Positions 1 to 7,302 of a stretch of 14,569 nucleotides of DNA are shown here, piece after piece. Position numbers and translations under genes: made by a program. Source of the DNA: an uncultured Alphaproteobacteria bacterium (GTDB lineage: Bacteria > Pseudomonadota > Alphaproteobacteria > Caulobacterales > Parvularculaceae); NCBI GenBank assembly GCA_937895955.1, contig CALAZI010000103.1, positions 1 to 14,569 on the forward strand, written 5' to 3'. Within the stretch, counting starts at the first letter, position 1. Each line of letters begins with the position of its first letter. The notes under the pieces were generated by a model. It searched no databases and was not told the origin of the DNA. It saw nothing but the letters and a program-made list of their open reading frames with translations.

Positions 1-1141
1 ACAGAGCGTCGTCGCCCAATTCGCCGTTCAGCAGATCGTCGCCATCGCCGCCGGCAAGGATGTCGTCTTCTGTTCCGCCGAAGAGCTGGTCATTGCCTGA
101 ACCGCCAAACAATTGGTCGAGGCCCGCGCCGCCGCTTAAAGTATCAACGCCCGTGCCGCCCGATAACGTATCGTCGCCCGTATCGCCCGAAATTGAATCG
201 TCGCCGCCAAAACCGAAAAGCAGATCGTTTCCGCCGGATATTGAGCCCAAGCTGGTGTATGTTTCGCCGAATATATCATCGCCCAACGCCGTCCCGTATA
301 TCGTATCGTTTCCGGCGGTCAGGACACCGGTCGCCCCAATAACAAAGGCGTCGCCAACAAGGCGCGTACGAAGTTTCGTATACGCCGAAATGTCGGTCGA
401 CCGCAGATCGATTAAATCGTCGCCGCCGGTCAATGCGCCGTCTAAATTGAAGGAGTCCCCAACGGCGGCGAAAATGCTTGGTAAATTCGCATCGAGTTCA
501 AGCGGCGTGATCGTATCTTCGCCGCCAGTCGCATTCGTTCCTGAACCGACATCGTTGAAATCGCCATATAATGAAAGCGCGCTGACCGTAAACGTATCAT
601 TGCCGCCGGTTGCCGATCCGGAAACAATGTTCATGTAATCGCCGACTATTTTCGACGCATTACCCAAGGATTGAGCGCCGGCGATCAACATGTCAGCTGC
701 GCCGACATGCGCCGCGCCGTCAGCGATATTTGCGCCGTCGCCTGCGAATTCAATCAAATTCGCATAACTCGACATCGTGAAATTGATCGTGTCGGCGCCG
801 GCCAGAACGGCCGACCAAAATGAATTTCGTTGGGCCGCAGCCGTGCCGGACCCGATCCCGAGACTGGTCGCCGCGATGCCCCCTAAGCCGTTTATCGTGA
901 ATTCCGGCGCGTTCGCATCGTCGTCGCCCAGGTCGAGCTGGAGCGAATTAATTGTGCCGCCCGTCATCAGCCCGCCGGAAGACGTAATGCCCGATCCTGC
1001 CAAATCCCAATCGTCGCCACCCGTCGACAAATATGAATACTGAAACCCGGAATTCGGCGTCAGCTGCGACGCGTAGCCGATCAGCGTGGCGTCGCCTATC
1101 TGGAAACTCTGATTAAGGTTGGAAAATGCAATGGCGGCCAT
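1..1141 (-). CDS. RTX-type calcium-binding secreted protein, N-terminal part (partial)
   Basis: The first 380 residues are present; the gene continues past the left edge. Residues about 303-380 (bases 1-235) are nine consecutive RTX nonapeptide units of the form GGxGxDxLx, for example SGNDQLFGG and DGDDLLNGE, which in this family fold into a calcium-binding beta-roll. Before them are scattered Gly/Asp-rich half-repeats (TGGNDTF near 178, TGGEDTI near 205, TGGDDLI near 238, TAGNDTI near 275), so the repeat architecture seems to be spread thinly through the N-terminal part too. There is no N-terminal signal peptide, as expected for type I secretion, where the export signal is at the C terminus (not seen here). 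The ATG at 1141 is the first possible start because an in-frame TAG lies two codons upstream; a GGAG sits 13 bases before it. Enzymatic or structural role cannot be told: the first 300 residues match no domain I recognise. Confidence 0.88.
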   Translation of the reverse strand, partial: MAAIAFSNLNQSFQIGDATLIGYASQLTPNSGFQYSYLSTGGDDWDLAGSGITSSGGLMTGGTINSLQLDLGDDDANAPEFTINGLGGIAATSLGIGSGTAAAQRNSFWSAVLAGADTINFTMSSYANLIEFAGDGANIADGAAHVGAADMLIAGAQSLGNASKIVGDYMNIVSGSATGGNDTFTVSALSLYGDFNDVGSGTNATGGEDTITPLELDANLPSIFAAVGDSFNLDGALTGGDDLIDLRSTDISAYTKLRTRLVGDAFVIGATGVLTAGNDTIYGTALGDDIFGETYTSLGSISGGNDLLFGFGGDDSISGDTGDDTLSGGTGVDTLSGGAGLDQLFGGSGNDQLFGGTEDDILAGGDGDDLLNGELGDDAL

Positions 1142-1599
1142 TACCTAACCTAAACTCCACAAAATCCGCTTCCAAAAACGGATGCGGAACACCGAAAAAG
1201 GCCAATTTTGGCATATACTAGGGGCATACAGGACGCAAGCCAAAACGGTTCCAGGCGATAGGACAAATCTTGCGAGAAACGGTGCAAAAACTGCGCCTAA
1301 ACTGAGATTCGCCCATTAGTTGTCTTGCGGCCTTGAATATTTGACCCGCGCCTAACGGCCGTCCTCATGTTGTTAAAGTCTCCGCTTATCGCCGTTTTGT
1401 CCGCCTTTTGGGACCGAAGCTGCATGATTTAACGTTAAGAGCGCCAGGCGTTCGTTCGCCTTGCTTTGTCGATGGCGAGGCTGGCGCCCATACCTTGAAT
1501 AGCGCCTATTCCAGGCGTTTCTTTCTCCAAGCTTTTATGCTTGCCACCCAAGACCGAATGGTTTTGAAGTGCCGCAAAACGCCCAGCCACGGAGCCCGG
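1142..1599. other. Divergent intergenic region between RTX gene and exporter operon
   Basis: This 458-base gap holds no gene I can support. The RTX-side part has the candidate minus-strand promoter at 1215-1243. The exporter-side part has a frame open from 1408 in phase with wzm, but those 64 residues do not resemble the family and the frame has a better-placed start at 1600. A TTGACC at 1341-1346 has no good -10 partner. A short hairpin (AGGCG at 1446-1450, CGCCT at 1457-1461) lies in what would be a long wzm leader. No terminator or repeat element is visible. Confidence 0.6.
1215..1243 (-). promoter_or_regulatory. Candidate sigma-70-like promoter for the RTX gene
   Basis: On the minus strand TTGGCT (1238-1243) and TAGTAT (1215-1220) are separated by exactly 17 bases, and both are close to the -35 and -10 consensus. 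Transcription would begin near 1208 and leave a leader of about 65 bases before the ATG at 1141. This is consensus matching only; no experimental support. Confidence 0.35.
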
Positions 1600-1602
1600 A
1601 TG
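1591..1602 (+). promoter_or_regulatory. Ribosome binding site deciding the wzm start
   Basis: GGAG at 1591-1594 stands five bases before the ATG at 1600. This supports translation from 1600 rather than from any of the in-frame upstream starts back to 1408. Confidence 0.65.
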
Positions 1603-2436
1603 ACGACCGACGCGATATCGCCGGTTTATGAATTTGACGCGTCGAGGAGTCGCTACGCCTATGCGTGGCGGGACATGGTGGAAGCATTTGCAAAACCGCA
1701 TCTGATTATTACGCTTGTCGCAAACGACATCTCCAACAGATACAAAGGCGCCGCCCTAGGCGCGTTTTGGATTTCTCTAACGACGCTTGCGACCGCCACG
1801 GGCCTTGCGGTGCTTTATGGAAAGATTTTCGGCGCCGAGCTGAATGACTACTACCCCTATGTGACAACCGGCATTATCGTTTGGGGCTTGATTTCCGGGT
1901 TGATTAACGATGGCGCCGGCGTTTTTGTCGGCGGCTCGACTTTTTTGACCCAAACCCCGCTTCCCAAAACATTATTGGTTCTCCGCGCCATCGGGCGGGC
2001 GCTTTGGGTTTTGTCATTCAAACTGATCATACTTTTCGGCGTCCTCGCCGCCACCGGCGCAAAAGTCGGCGTCACGGACGTCCTCGTGTCATTGGCGGGA
2101 TTATGCATCGTCCTGTGGGCGGGTTTCTTCGCAGCGCTGGGCATTGGAACGATTGCGGCGCGGTTCCGCGATTTCGGTCAATTCATAGATGTCGGATTGA
2201 CTTTCGCATTTTTCGCGACGCCGATTTTCTGGCGGCCTGAAAAGTTAGGCGAATACGCTCACCTCATCCGACTCAATCCTCTCCATCACTACGTGAACAT
2301 CATTCGCGGCCCGCTTACCGGCGAAACCGACGTCGCGGTGAGTTTTATCTGGGCGGGCGTCCTGACATTCATCGTAACTGCGCTTGGATCATTGATTTTC
2401 GCAAATTTTGCGCGGCGCTTGCCCTACTGGTGCTAA
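1600..2436 (+). CDS. wzm: ABC-2 type polysaccharide export permease (Wzm family)
   Basis: Inner-membrane permease that with the Wzt ATPase would move a lipid-linked glycan across the cytoplasmic membrane. From the ATG at 1600 it is 278 residues, the usual size for Wzm/KpsM-type permeases. An amphipathic N-terminal segment is followed by the family motif RYKGAALGAFW (47-57), then about six hydrophobic segments (roughly 52-73, 86-105, 128-152, 159-184, 196-211, 247-270). RFRDFGQF (188-195), TPIFW (207-211) and NPLHHYVNIIRGPL (226-239) are conserved landmarks of O-antigen and capsule permeases. It is followed after three bases by the ATPase gene, so the two are surely co-translated. Which polymer it exports is not shown by the protein; the adjoining glycosyltransferases make a surface polysaccharide or lipopolysaccharide part the likely cargo. 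Confidence 0.9.
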   Translation: MTTDAISPVYEFDASRSRYAYAWRDMVEAFAKPHLIITLVANDISNRYKGAALGAFWISLTTLATATGLAVLYGKIFGAELNDYYPYVTTGIIVWGLISGLINDGAGVFVGGSTFLTQTPLPKTLLVLRAIGRALWVLSFKLIILFGVLAATGAKVGVTDVLVSLAGLCIVLWAGFFAALGIGTIAARFRDFGQFIDVGLTFAFFATPIFWRPEKLGEYAHLIRLNPLHHYVNIIRGPLTGETDVAVSFIWAGVLTFIVTALGSLIFANFARRLPYWC

Positions 2437-2439
2437 TCC

Positions 2440-3198
2440 ATGGCTTCAATCAGCCTCCAAAATATCGGTGTCGATTTCATGCTGCGCGGCGGCAATCGCC
2501 AATCTCTCGCCGATACTGTGCGCGCCATGACAGTCGGCGGCTCGCTTCGCCGCGCCCATGGCCAGGTTGGCATTTCAGCTTTGTCGAACATCAGCGTCGA
2601 ACTAAAAGACGGTGATCGCGTCGGCATTATCGGCCCCAATGGCGCCGGTAAGACCACACTGCTCAAGGTCATGGCGGGCATTTTGCCGCCGACTGAGGGC
2701 CGTGTTCGTATCGAAGGGCGCATTTCTTCACTGCTATCCATCTACCTTGGCGTAAACGGCGAGCTGTCCGGCGCCGACAATATTTTCGCCCGCGCACGCA
2801 TTATGGGACACTCAAACAAAGAAATCGCCGCTCGATTCGATGAGATAGCGGCTTTTTCCGAACTTGGCGGCTATCTCGATCTGCCGGTGAAAACCTATTC
2901 CGCTGGAATGTCGCTGCGGCTGATGTTCGCCATTGCAACAGCGTTTGAACCGGAAATACTTGTATTGGACGAATGGTTGTCAGCCGGCGATATCGAGTTC
3001 CGGAAGAAAGCTGGGGAAAGACTTAAAAATCTCATCCAGAAAACGCGGATACTCGTTTTCGCCAGCCATAGCGTGCCGATGCTTAAGCAAGTCTGCAACA
3101 AAGGGATCGTTTTGAACCGCGGCTCGCTGGCTTATTTCGGCCCGACAGATGAAGCGCTGGCCTGGCCGGCTGCGAATAAGGAAGCGGCGGCGGGCTAA
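2440..3198 (+). CDS. wzt: ABC transporter ATPase for polysaccharide export (Wzt family, short form)
   Basis: ATP-binding partner of the permease just upstream. All nucleotide-binding motifs are present: Walker A GPNGAGKTT (65-73), the signature YSAGM (153-157, the usual variant in place of LSGGQ in this subfamily), Walker B ILVLDE (173-178), D-loop SAGD (181-184) and switch histidine H210 in FASHS. At 252 residues it is only the ATPase domain; it lacks the C-terminal carbohydrate-binding domain of long Wzt proteins that recognise a capped chain end. By family knowledge, short forms accompany systems in which export is not tied to such a terminal cap. The start is three bases after the wzm stop without a clear Shine-Dalgarno sequence, so translational coupling is likely. 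Its stop codon overlaps that of the converging glycosyltransferase gene. Confidence 0.92.
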   Translation: MASISLQNIGVDFMLRGGNRQSLADTVRAMTVGGSLRRAHGQVGISALSNISVELKDGDRVGIIGPNGAGKTTLLKVMAGILPPTEGRVRIEGRISSLLSIYLGVNGELSGADNIFARARIMGHSNKEIAARFDEIAAFSELGGYLDLPVKTYSAGMSLRLMFAIATAFEPEILVLDEWLSAGDIEFRKKAGERLKNLIQKTRILVFASHSVPMLKQVCNKGIVLNRGSLAYFGPTDEALAWPAANKEAAAG

Positions 3199-3998
3199 TA
3201 GAAGGCGGCGTCTTCACGCCCTGCCAATTTCTCGGCGTACGCCGCAGACGCCAGGCGATAACTGCGCCGTACGATTCCAGTAAACGGCCATGGAACGTTT
3301 ACCGACCCGTCTTTCCGAACCTCAGCCATGTAATCACTCATGAATATTGTCGATTTGTTTGCGCCATGACGCCGGAATCCGCCCAACGCGCTGGGTATTA
3401 CAGAAAGCGAGGCGCGCTTCGCCAGCCGTTTCCAGAGAATAAAATCGCCTGCAAGACGTGCTTCTCCAAACGCTGCTCGATCCGCCTCATCCAAATCAAA
3501 ATACAGATCGCGCCTGAAGAACATCGTTTCCTGCTGGAGAAAGCCAAGAAGGTCTTTGTGAAACCAACCGCCGCGAATTAGGAATCGCGGCCGCCAGCCT
3601 TCGGGTCGAACATATCGTAATGCGCCATCCTCGTCCCAGCAGCCGGGAAGTCCCGCAAACCAACGACAGTCCTTTCGGGCCCGCGCATATTTTGCAACCG
3701 TCGCCAACGCCCAAGGCGCATAAAGGTCGTCAGAATTCAGCCATGCGAGCATTTCGCCGTCCGATCTTTCGAACCCGGCGTCGATCGCCCGATAAAGCGG
3801 ACAACCCGCAATCTCAACGAGTCGAATGCGCGGATCGCGCGCCGTAGCCGCCTGAACGATCTCAATTGAGCCGTCTTTCGAACCGGCGTCGATAATCAGA
3901 TGCTCGTAATCGCCATGCGACTGCGCCTGTAACGACGTTATAGCCGACTTCAAAAAACGGGCGCCGTCGAGCAAAGGCGTGACGATTGAAAATTTCAT
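3195..3998 (-). CDS. Family 2 glycosyltransferase
   Basis: Cytoplasmic GT-A fold enzyme that would transfer a sugar from a nucleotide donor to a growing glycan. From the ATG at 3998 it is 267 residues. It opens with the classical GT2 strand MKFSIVTP, followed by IIDAGSKDGS (35-44), the metal- and nucleotide-binding LNSDD (87-91), the QQE block (155-157) typical of this WcaA-like subgroup, and LAGDFILWKRL (182-192), whose Asp185 is at the place of the catalytic base. No membrane segment follows, so it is a soluble transferase rather than a synthase. I prefer 3998 to in-frame starts at 4019 and further upstream because the family begins exactly at MKFSIVTP; an AGGA lies 11 bases before it. It is last in a minus-strand series with the two upstream glycosyltransferase genes. 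Donor and acceptor sugars cannot be read from the sequence. Confidence 0.88.
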   Translation of the reverse strand: MKFSIVTPLLDGARFLKSAITSLQAQSHGDYEHLIIDAGSKDGSIEIVQAATARDPRIRLVEIAGCPLYRAIDAGFERSDGEMLAWLNSDDLYAPWALATVAKYARARKDCRWFAGLPGCWDEDGALRYVRPEGWRPRFLIRGGWFHKDLLGFLQQETMFFRRDLYFDLDEADRAAFGEARLAGDFILWKRLAKRASLSVIPSALGGFRRHGANKSTIFMSDYMAEVRKDGSVNVPWPFTGIVRRSYRLASAAYAEKLAGREDAAFY

Positions 3999-4127
3999 GC
4001 GTTGAAAGGTCCTGAGCATTAACAGCGGAAGAATCGTAACTGCACCGATTACGCTCGGCAATGCGAAAGCGGCTGAAACTTCTCTGACAGCCCGCGAGAA
4101 GCATCGCCGAAAAACGGATTCAGACGA

Positions 4128-7100
4128 TCAATAAATGACCGCCCGCGACACCCATTGTTGAGGCAGTTCCCTCAATGCGCCCTTCCCGATTGCGAGCTGC
4201 CGAGAAACATAAAGCGATGCGATGTTTTGGTTAGAAAGGGCATGGGCGAGAAATTCCGGCAAACCTGCTTTGGTGAGCCCATCGGCTTTTTCTTCGACTG
4301 AAACGCGCAACACGCCGCTCCACTTGTCATCTATCAGCGGCGTCGCCTTCCCATCCCCCACGATCGCTTCGACCGCCATGCCGTCATAAGCCTTGTCAGG
4401 CGCCGCAGGATCATCGGCGCAACGTAATATCAGAGTTCGTCTCGGCGAATAATAATAGTCTGAATAGGCGAACTTCTTAAGGGGATTTGAGGTCACCGTA
4501 TCGATATAATATTTAGCGCACATCTTTTCTGCGCCGATTTTATAGGAATCCATTTCCACAATGACATCGGCGATCGACCGGGCGAAATTTTCCGGATCAT
4601 CGGCGACTGCGCCATTGGCAAAAAAGCGCGGTTTACGCTCTGTCTTCGGAAGAATCGAGAATTTCGACGCTTCTTCGTATGAAAAGCCCTCATCCTCCAT
4701 CAACGCTTCTGAAAGCGCCGTGCCTTCCGTCACAACCATCGGCTTGGCGCCGGCTGCGGCGCGCCAGCAGAAAGCTGAACCGCGGTTTCTGTAAACTTCC
4801 GGCAGATAAGGCAGTAAAAATATGTCCGTCTGATCGCAGAGCGAATCGAGAAATGCGCCGGACAGGATTTCATCCAGCAATATGACATTGCCGATTGATT
4901 CCAGGCGCTTCAATTCTTCCGCCAGCCCGTCCATCGCCCTCGGCCTTTGCAGAACGAGTACCGCGCGATTTCCTTGCGGGGTTCTGTTAAAGGCTTCAAT
5001 TATATCGGGTAATGCGCTCCATCCCTTATCGCGGCGACCGCGCCCCGGGCTCGATATGACGATCTTGCCGCGCGGCGCGCGGAATAGTGCATCAGAGCTC
5101 TTCTCATGCAGCATTGTCGAAACAGTGTCGAAGACTTTGAATATGTGTTCGGATGTTTTTGCATTCGGGTTTTTGCCCGCGGTCTTGATCTGCTTCGCCG
5201 AGAATACGCTCGGGGGCCGCAAAACATTTACGGGGGCCGCGAATTTTTCTGTCAGATCATTCGCCATTTGCTGCGTTTCGGAATAAAGGAAAATCTTCCT
5301 GTCAACATAACCCGATCTAGCGATCGCCTCGATCAACGCGCCAAGCGGGTATCCGCCCAACAAGAACCCTGCGCGCTCGAACATAATATTGATATGAAAT
5401 GACGGCGTTTTTGACTTGTGGCAGGCAAAAAGAAATTTCAGCAGGCCCTCTATGCAAAAACGGTCGATCGTCGGAAACAAGACGATGTCGCGTTGATGAA
5501 AATTGTATTTCTCATCCAGTTCAGTCAACAGCTTCCGAATTTTATGAGAATACTGCGATCCTTTATTGAGGTTCGCAATTTCATCGCCGTCTACCGCTTC
5601 TTCGCTTCTGCGATCCGTATGCGATCGGACCTTGTCATAAATCGTCCAGTCAAGCGCTTTAACCGTATCGCCGAAAGGATTTTCAAATGTCGCATTTTTG
5701 TTGACGACGAGATGCGGCTTTAGCCACGCCGCCCAGAACATAGCCGCAAACGCAAGAACATGTTCCGCGTGATGAGAGGAATCTTCCAGGTTGACGGCGG
5801 ACGGATCGATGATGAAAACGCGCGCTTTATCCGGTTCCGGCGGCTTCTCAAGATCTCGCAAGCTAAGTCGCCCCGTTTTAAACGAGGAGCCTTTCCGGTA
5901 TTTATCCAGAACTCCTTCATACAAAGAAACATAGCGCTCTACAGTAGCCCCGGGATTATGCATCCCCCTTGAGCGGCGCAGCGCGTAGTCGCGCACATCG
6001 TCGCCGCGCCCTGATTCGAGCCACCATTTGACGCCGTCAGCGAGATCGGCGACATCGTAAGGACGCGCGAGATATCCGTTCTTCTCATGCACGATCATTT
6101 CAGGCATGCCGCCGACGTCAAAAGCGACGGTGGGAACACCCTGCGCCAGCGCTTCCTGAACAACCATCGCCGTGCTGTCCATCTCCGACGGAAACAGAAG
6201 CAAATCCGTCGCGAGCAAATATTCAAGATAATCGCTCTTGTCGTCGGTCTGAGGTTGAACAATGACATCATAGCGCCCTAGTCGGGTCCTAGTCTGTTCA
6301 GCGCCGCCTATGACGAGAAAGTTCACCTGCTCCGGATCGATAATCTTGTGAAGGTGCTGAAGCGCCAAAGCTTCCAGATGATGGTAGCCTTTTCGCACTT
6401 CCGTCGCCTGGAAGGCGGAGAATAAAAACACCATCTTGTCGCCGAGACCGAGTTTTCCCCGAAAATTTTTCTTTTGCGCATCCGTCGCAAGCGGGCGGGT
6501 TGTGAATTCGAACGGCAGCGGATTGGGGATATGATGCGCGTCGTACTTTGAAAGAAGCACGCTTTCATGAGCGCATTGCGCCAGAAATTTCGATGGAGAA
6601 ACGACAGTTAAAGGAAGGTCTTCGTAAAACCTGCGTTTCGCCTCCCATAAGAATCTGTCTACGTCAATCTTCTCGCCGAGAAACGGCTCCGTGACGTCAT
6701 AACCATCTTTATAACGTTTTGGATCGCCGTGCCTAATGTAGTGCTCGCCGCCGCAAAACGCCCACATGTCAGGCATCTTCCACACGATCGGCGCATCTAT
6801 CTTCGACAACTCCGACAATGGCACCGTATTGTTTGCTATCCAATGGAGCTGAACGATGTCCGGCCTGTGCGAATTAATGATGGAAGCGACCTCGATCCCG
6901 CTTAAATTTATCGACCTGATTGAGAGTCCCGGCGCGCCATAAAGAGATCGTATCGTATTTGAAAACTTTTGAGACGTTGCAAACTGTTCGCGCGTCTCGT
7001 CATCGACAATGCAAAAGACCGATTCATCCCGAGTGCCTTTATGCGCAACAAGCATTCGTGAATCGACACCTCTGGACCTCATCGCATTGTGCAGTCGATA

Positions 7101-7157
7101 CGCGCCGATGGCGGCCCCTCCGAGGGAATCGGAATAGCAAAGATGCACGACGCGCAC
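4128..7157 (-). CDS. Large protein of two fused glycosyltransferase modules
   Basis: A 1009-residue protein with two GT-B type modules in tandem. Module 1 (about 1-425) is GT4: glycine-rich loop LGGAAIGAY (12-20), LHWI (104-107), GT domain from about 240, and the donor-site block D327-x7-E335 in PSEMDSTAMVVQEALAQG, then DVGGMPEMI (347-355). The first acidic residue is Asp instead of the textbook Glu, as in other WcaC-like enzymes. Module 2 (about 443-895) starts with RVFIIDPSA and HH (462-463) and has SSPGRGRRDKGW (702-713) and LLPYLPEVYRNRGSA (781-795); it is related to the separate protein encoded at 7303-8637. The last 110 residues (about 900-1009) match nothing I know. It most likely adds two sugars in succession to one acceptor. 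The start is GTG, backed by a strong Shine-Dalgarno; the TGA overlapping it is out of frame. Base composition appears more AT-rich than in sqdB. Confidence 0.85.
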   Translation of the reverse strand: MRVVHLCYSDSLGGAAIGAYRLHNAMRSRGVDSRMLVAHKGTRDESVFCIVDDETREQFATSQKFSNTIRSLYGAPGLSIRSINLSGIEVASIINSHRPDIVQLHWIANNTVPLSELSKIDAPIVWKMPDMWAFCGGEHYIRHGDPKRYKDGYDVTEPFLGEKIDVDRFLWEAKRRFYEDLPLTVVSPSKFLAQCAHESVLLSKYDAHHIPNPLPFEFTTRPLATDAQKKNFRGKLGLGDKMVFLFSAFQATEVRKGYHHLEALALQHLHKIIDPEQVNFLVIGGAEQTRTRLGRYDVIVQPQTDDKSDYLEYLLATDLLLFPSEMDSTAMVVQEALAQGVPTVAFDVGGMPEMIVHEKNGYLARPYDVADLADGVKWWLESGRGDDVRDYALRRSRGMHNPGATVERYVSLYEGVLDKYRKGSSFKTGRLSLRDLEKPPEPDKARVFIIDPSAVNLEDSSHHAEHVLAFAAMFWAAWLKPHLVVNKNATFENPFGDTVKALDWTIYDKVRSHTDRRSEEAVDGDEIANLNKGSQYSHKIRKLLTELDEKYNFHQRDIVLFPTIDRFCIEGLLKFLFACHKSKTPSFHINIMFERAGFLLGGYPLGALIEAIARSGYVDRKIFLYSETQQMANDLTEKFAAPVNVLRPPSVFSAKQIKTAGKNPNAKTSEHIFKVFDTVSTMLHEKSSDALFRAPRGKIVISSPGRGRRDKGWSALPDIIEAFNRTPQGNRAVLVLQRPRAMDGLAEELKRLESIGNVILLDEILSGAFLDSLCDQTDIFLLPYLPEVYRNRGSAFCWRAAAGAKPMVVTEGTALSEALMEDEGFSYEEASKFSILPKTERKPRFFANGAVADDPENFARSIADVIVEMDSYKIGAEKMCAKYYIDTVTSNPLKKFAYSDYYYSPRRTLILRCADDPAAPDKAYDGMAVEAIVGDGKATPLIDDKWSGVLRVSVEEKADGLTKAGLPEFLAHALSNQNIASLYVSRQLAIGKGALRELPQQWVSRAVIY

Positions 7158-7168
7158 TCAAATCCTCC
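7155..7168 (-). promoter_or_regulatory. Strong Shine-Dalgarno fixing a GTG start
   Basis: On the minus strand GGAGG (7164-7168) stands six bases before GTG (7155-7157), the best ribosome binding site in the window. It decides that the two-module glycosyltransferase begins with GTG. Confidence 0.75.
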
Positions 7169-7302
7169 GTCAATCTCTCTAATCTGGAAATGAAGATTGG
7201 TCCGGTTGTATTCGCAGACGGCTCAGCCCGCAAGCGCCGATCCGGATAGGCTCAAGGCGATTTCGCACACCCGCGGTCCCGAATCGCTTAACTCAAGAGC
7301 TG

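Noticed and set aside
1..330. Short repeated DNA units suggestive of a CRISPR or tandem repeat array
   Set aside because: The period follows codons of the RTX nonapeptides with degenerate third positions; there are no constant repeats with unique spacers.
60..638. Open plus-strand frame of 192 codons rich in Pro and Ser
   Set aside because: It is antisense to the RTX gene; the Pro/Ser richness is the reverse complement of Gly/Asp repeat codons, and there is no ribosome binding site.
1341..1371. TTGACC as a -35 box for wzm
   Set aside because: No sequence resembling a -10 box occurs at 16-18 bases downstream, and it would leave a leader of more than 200 bases.
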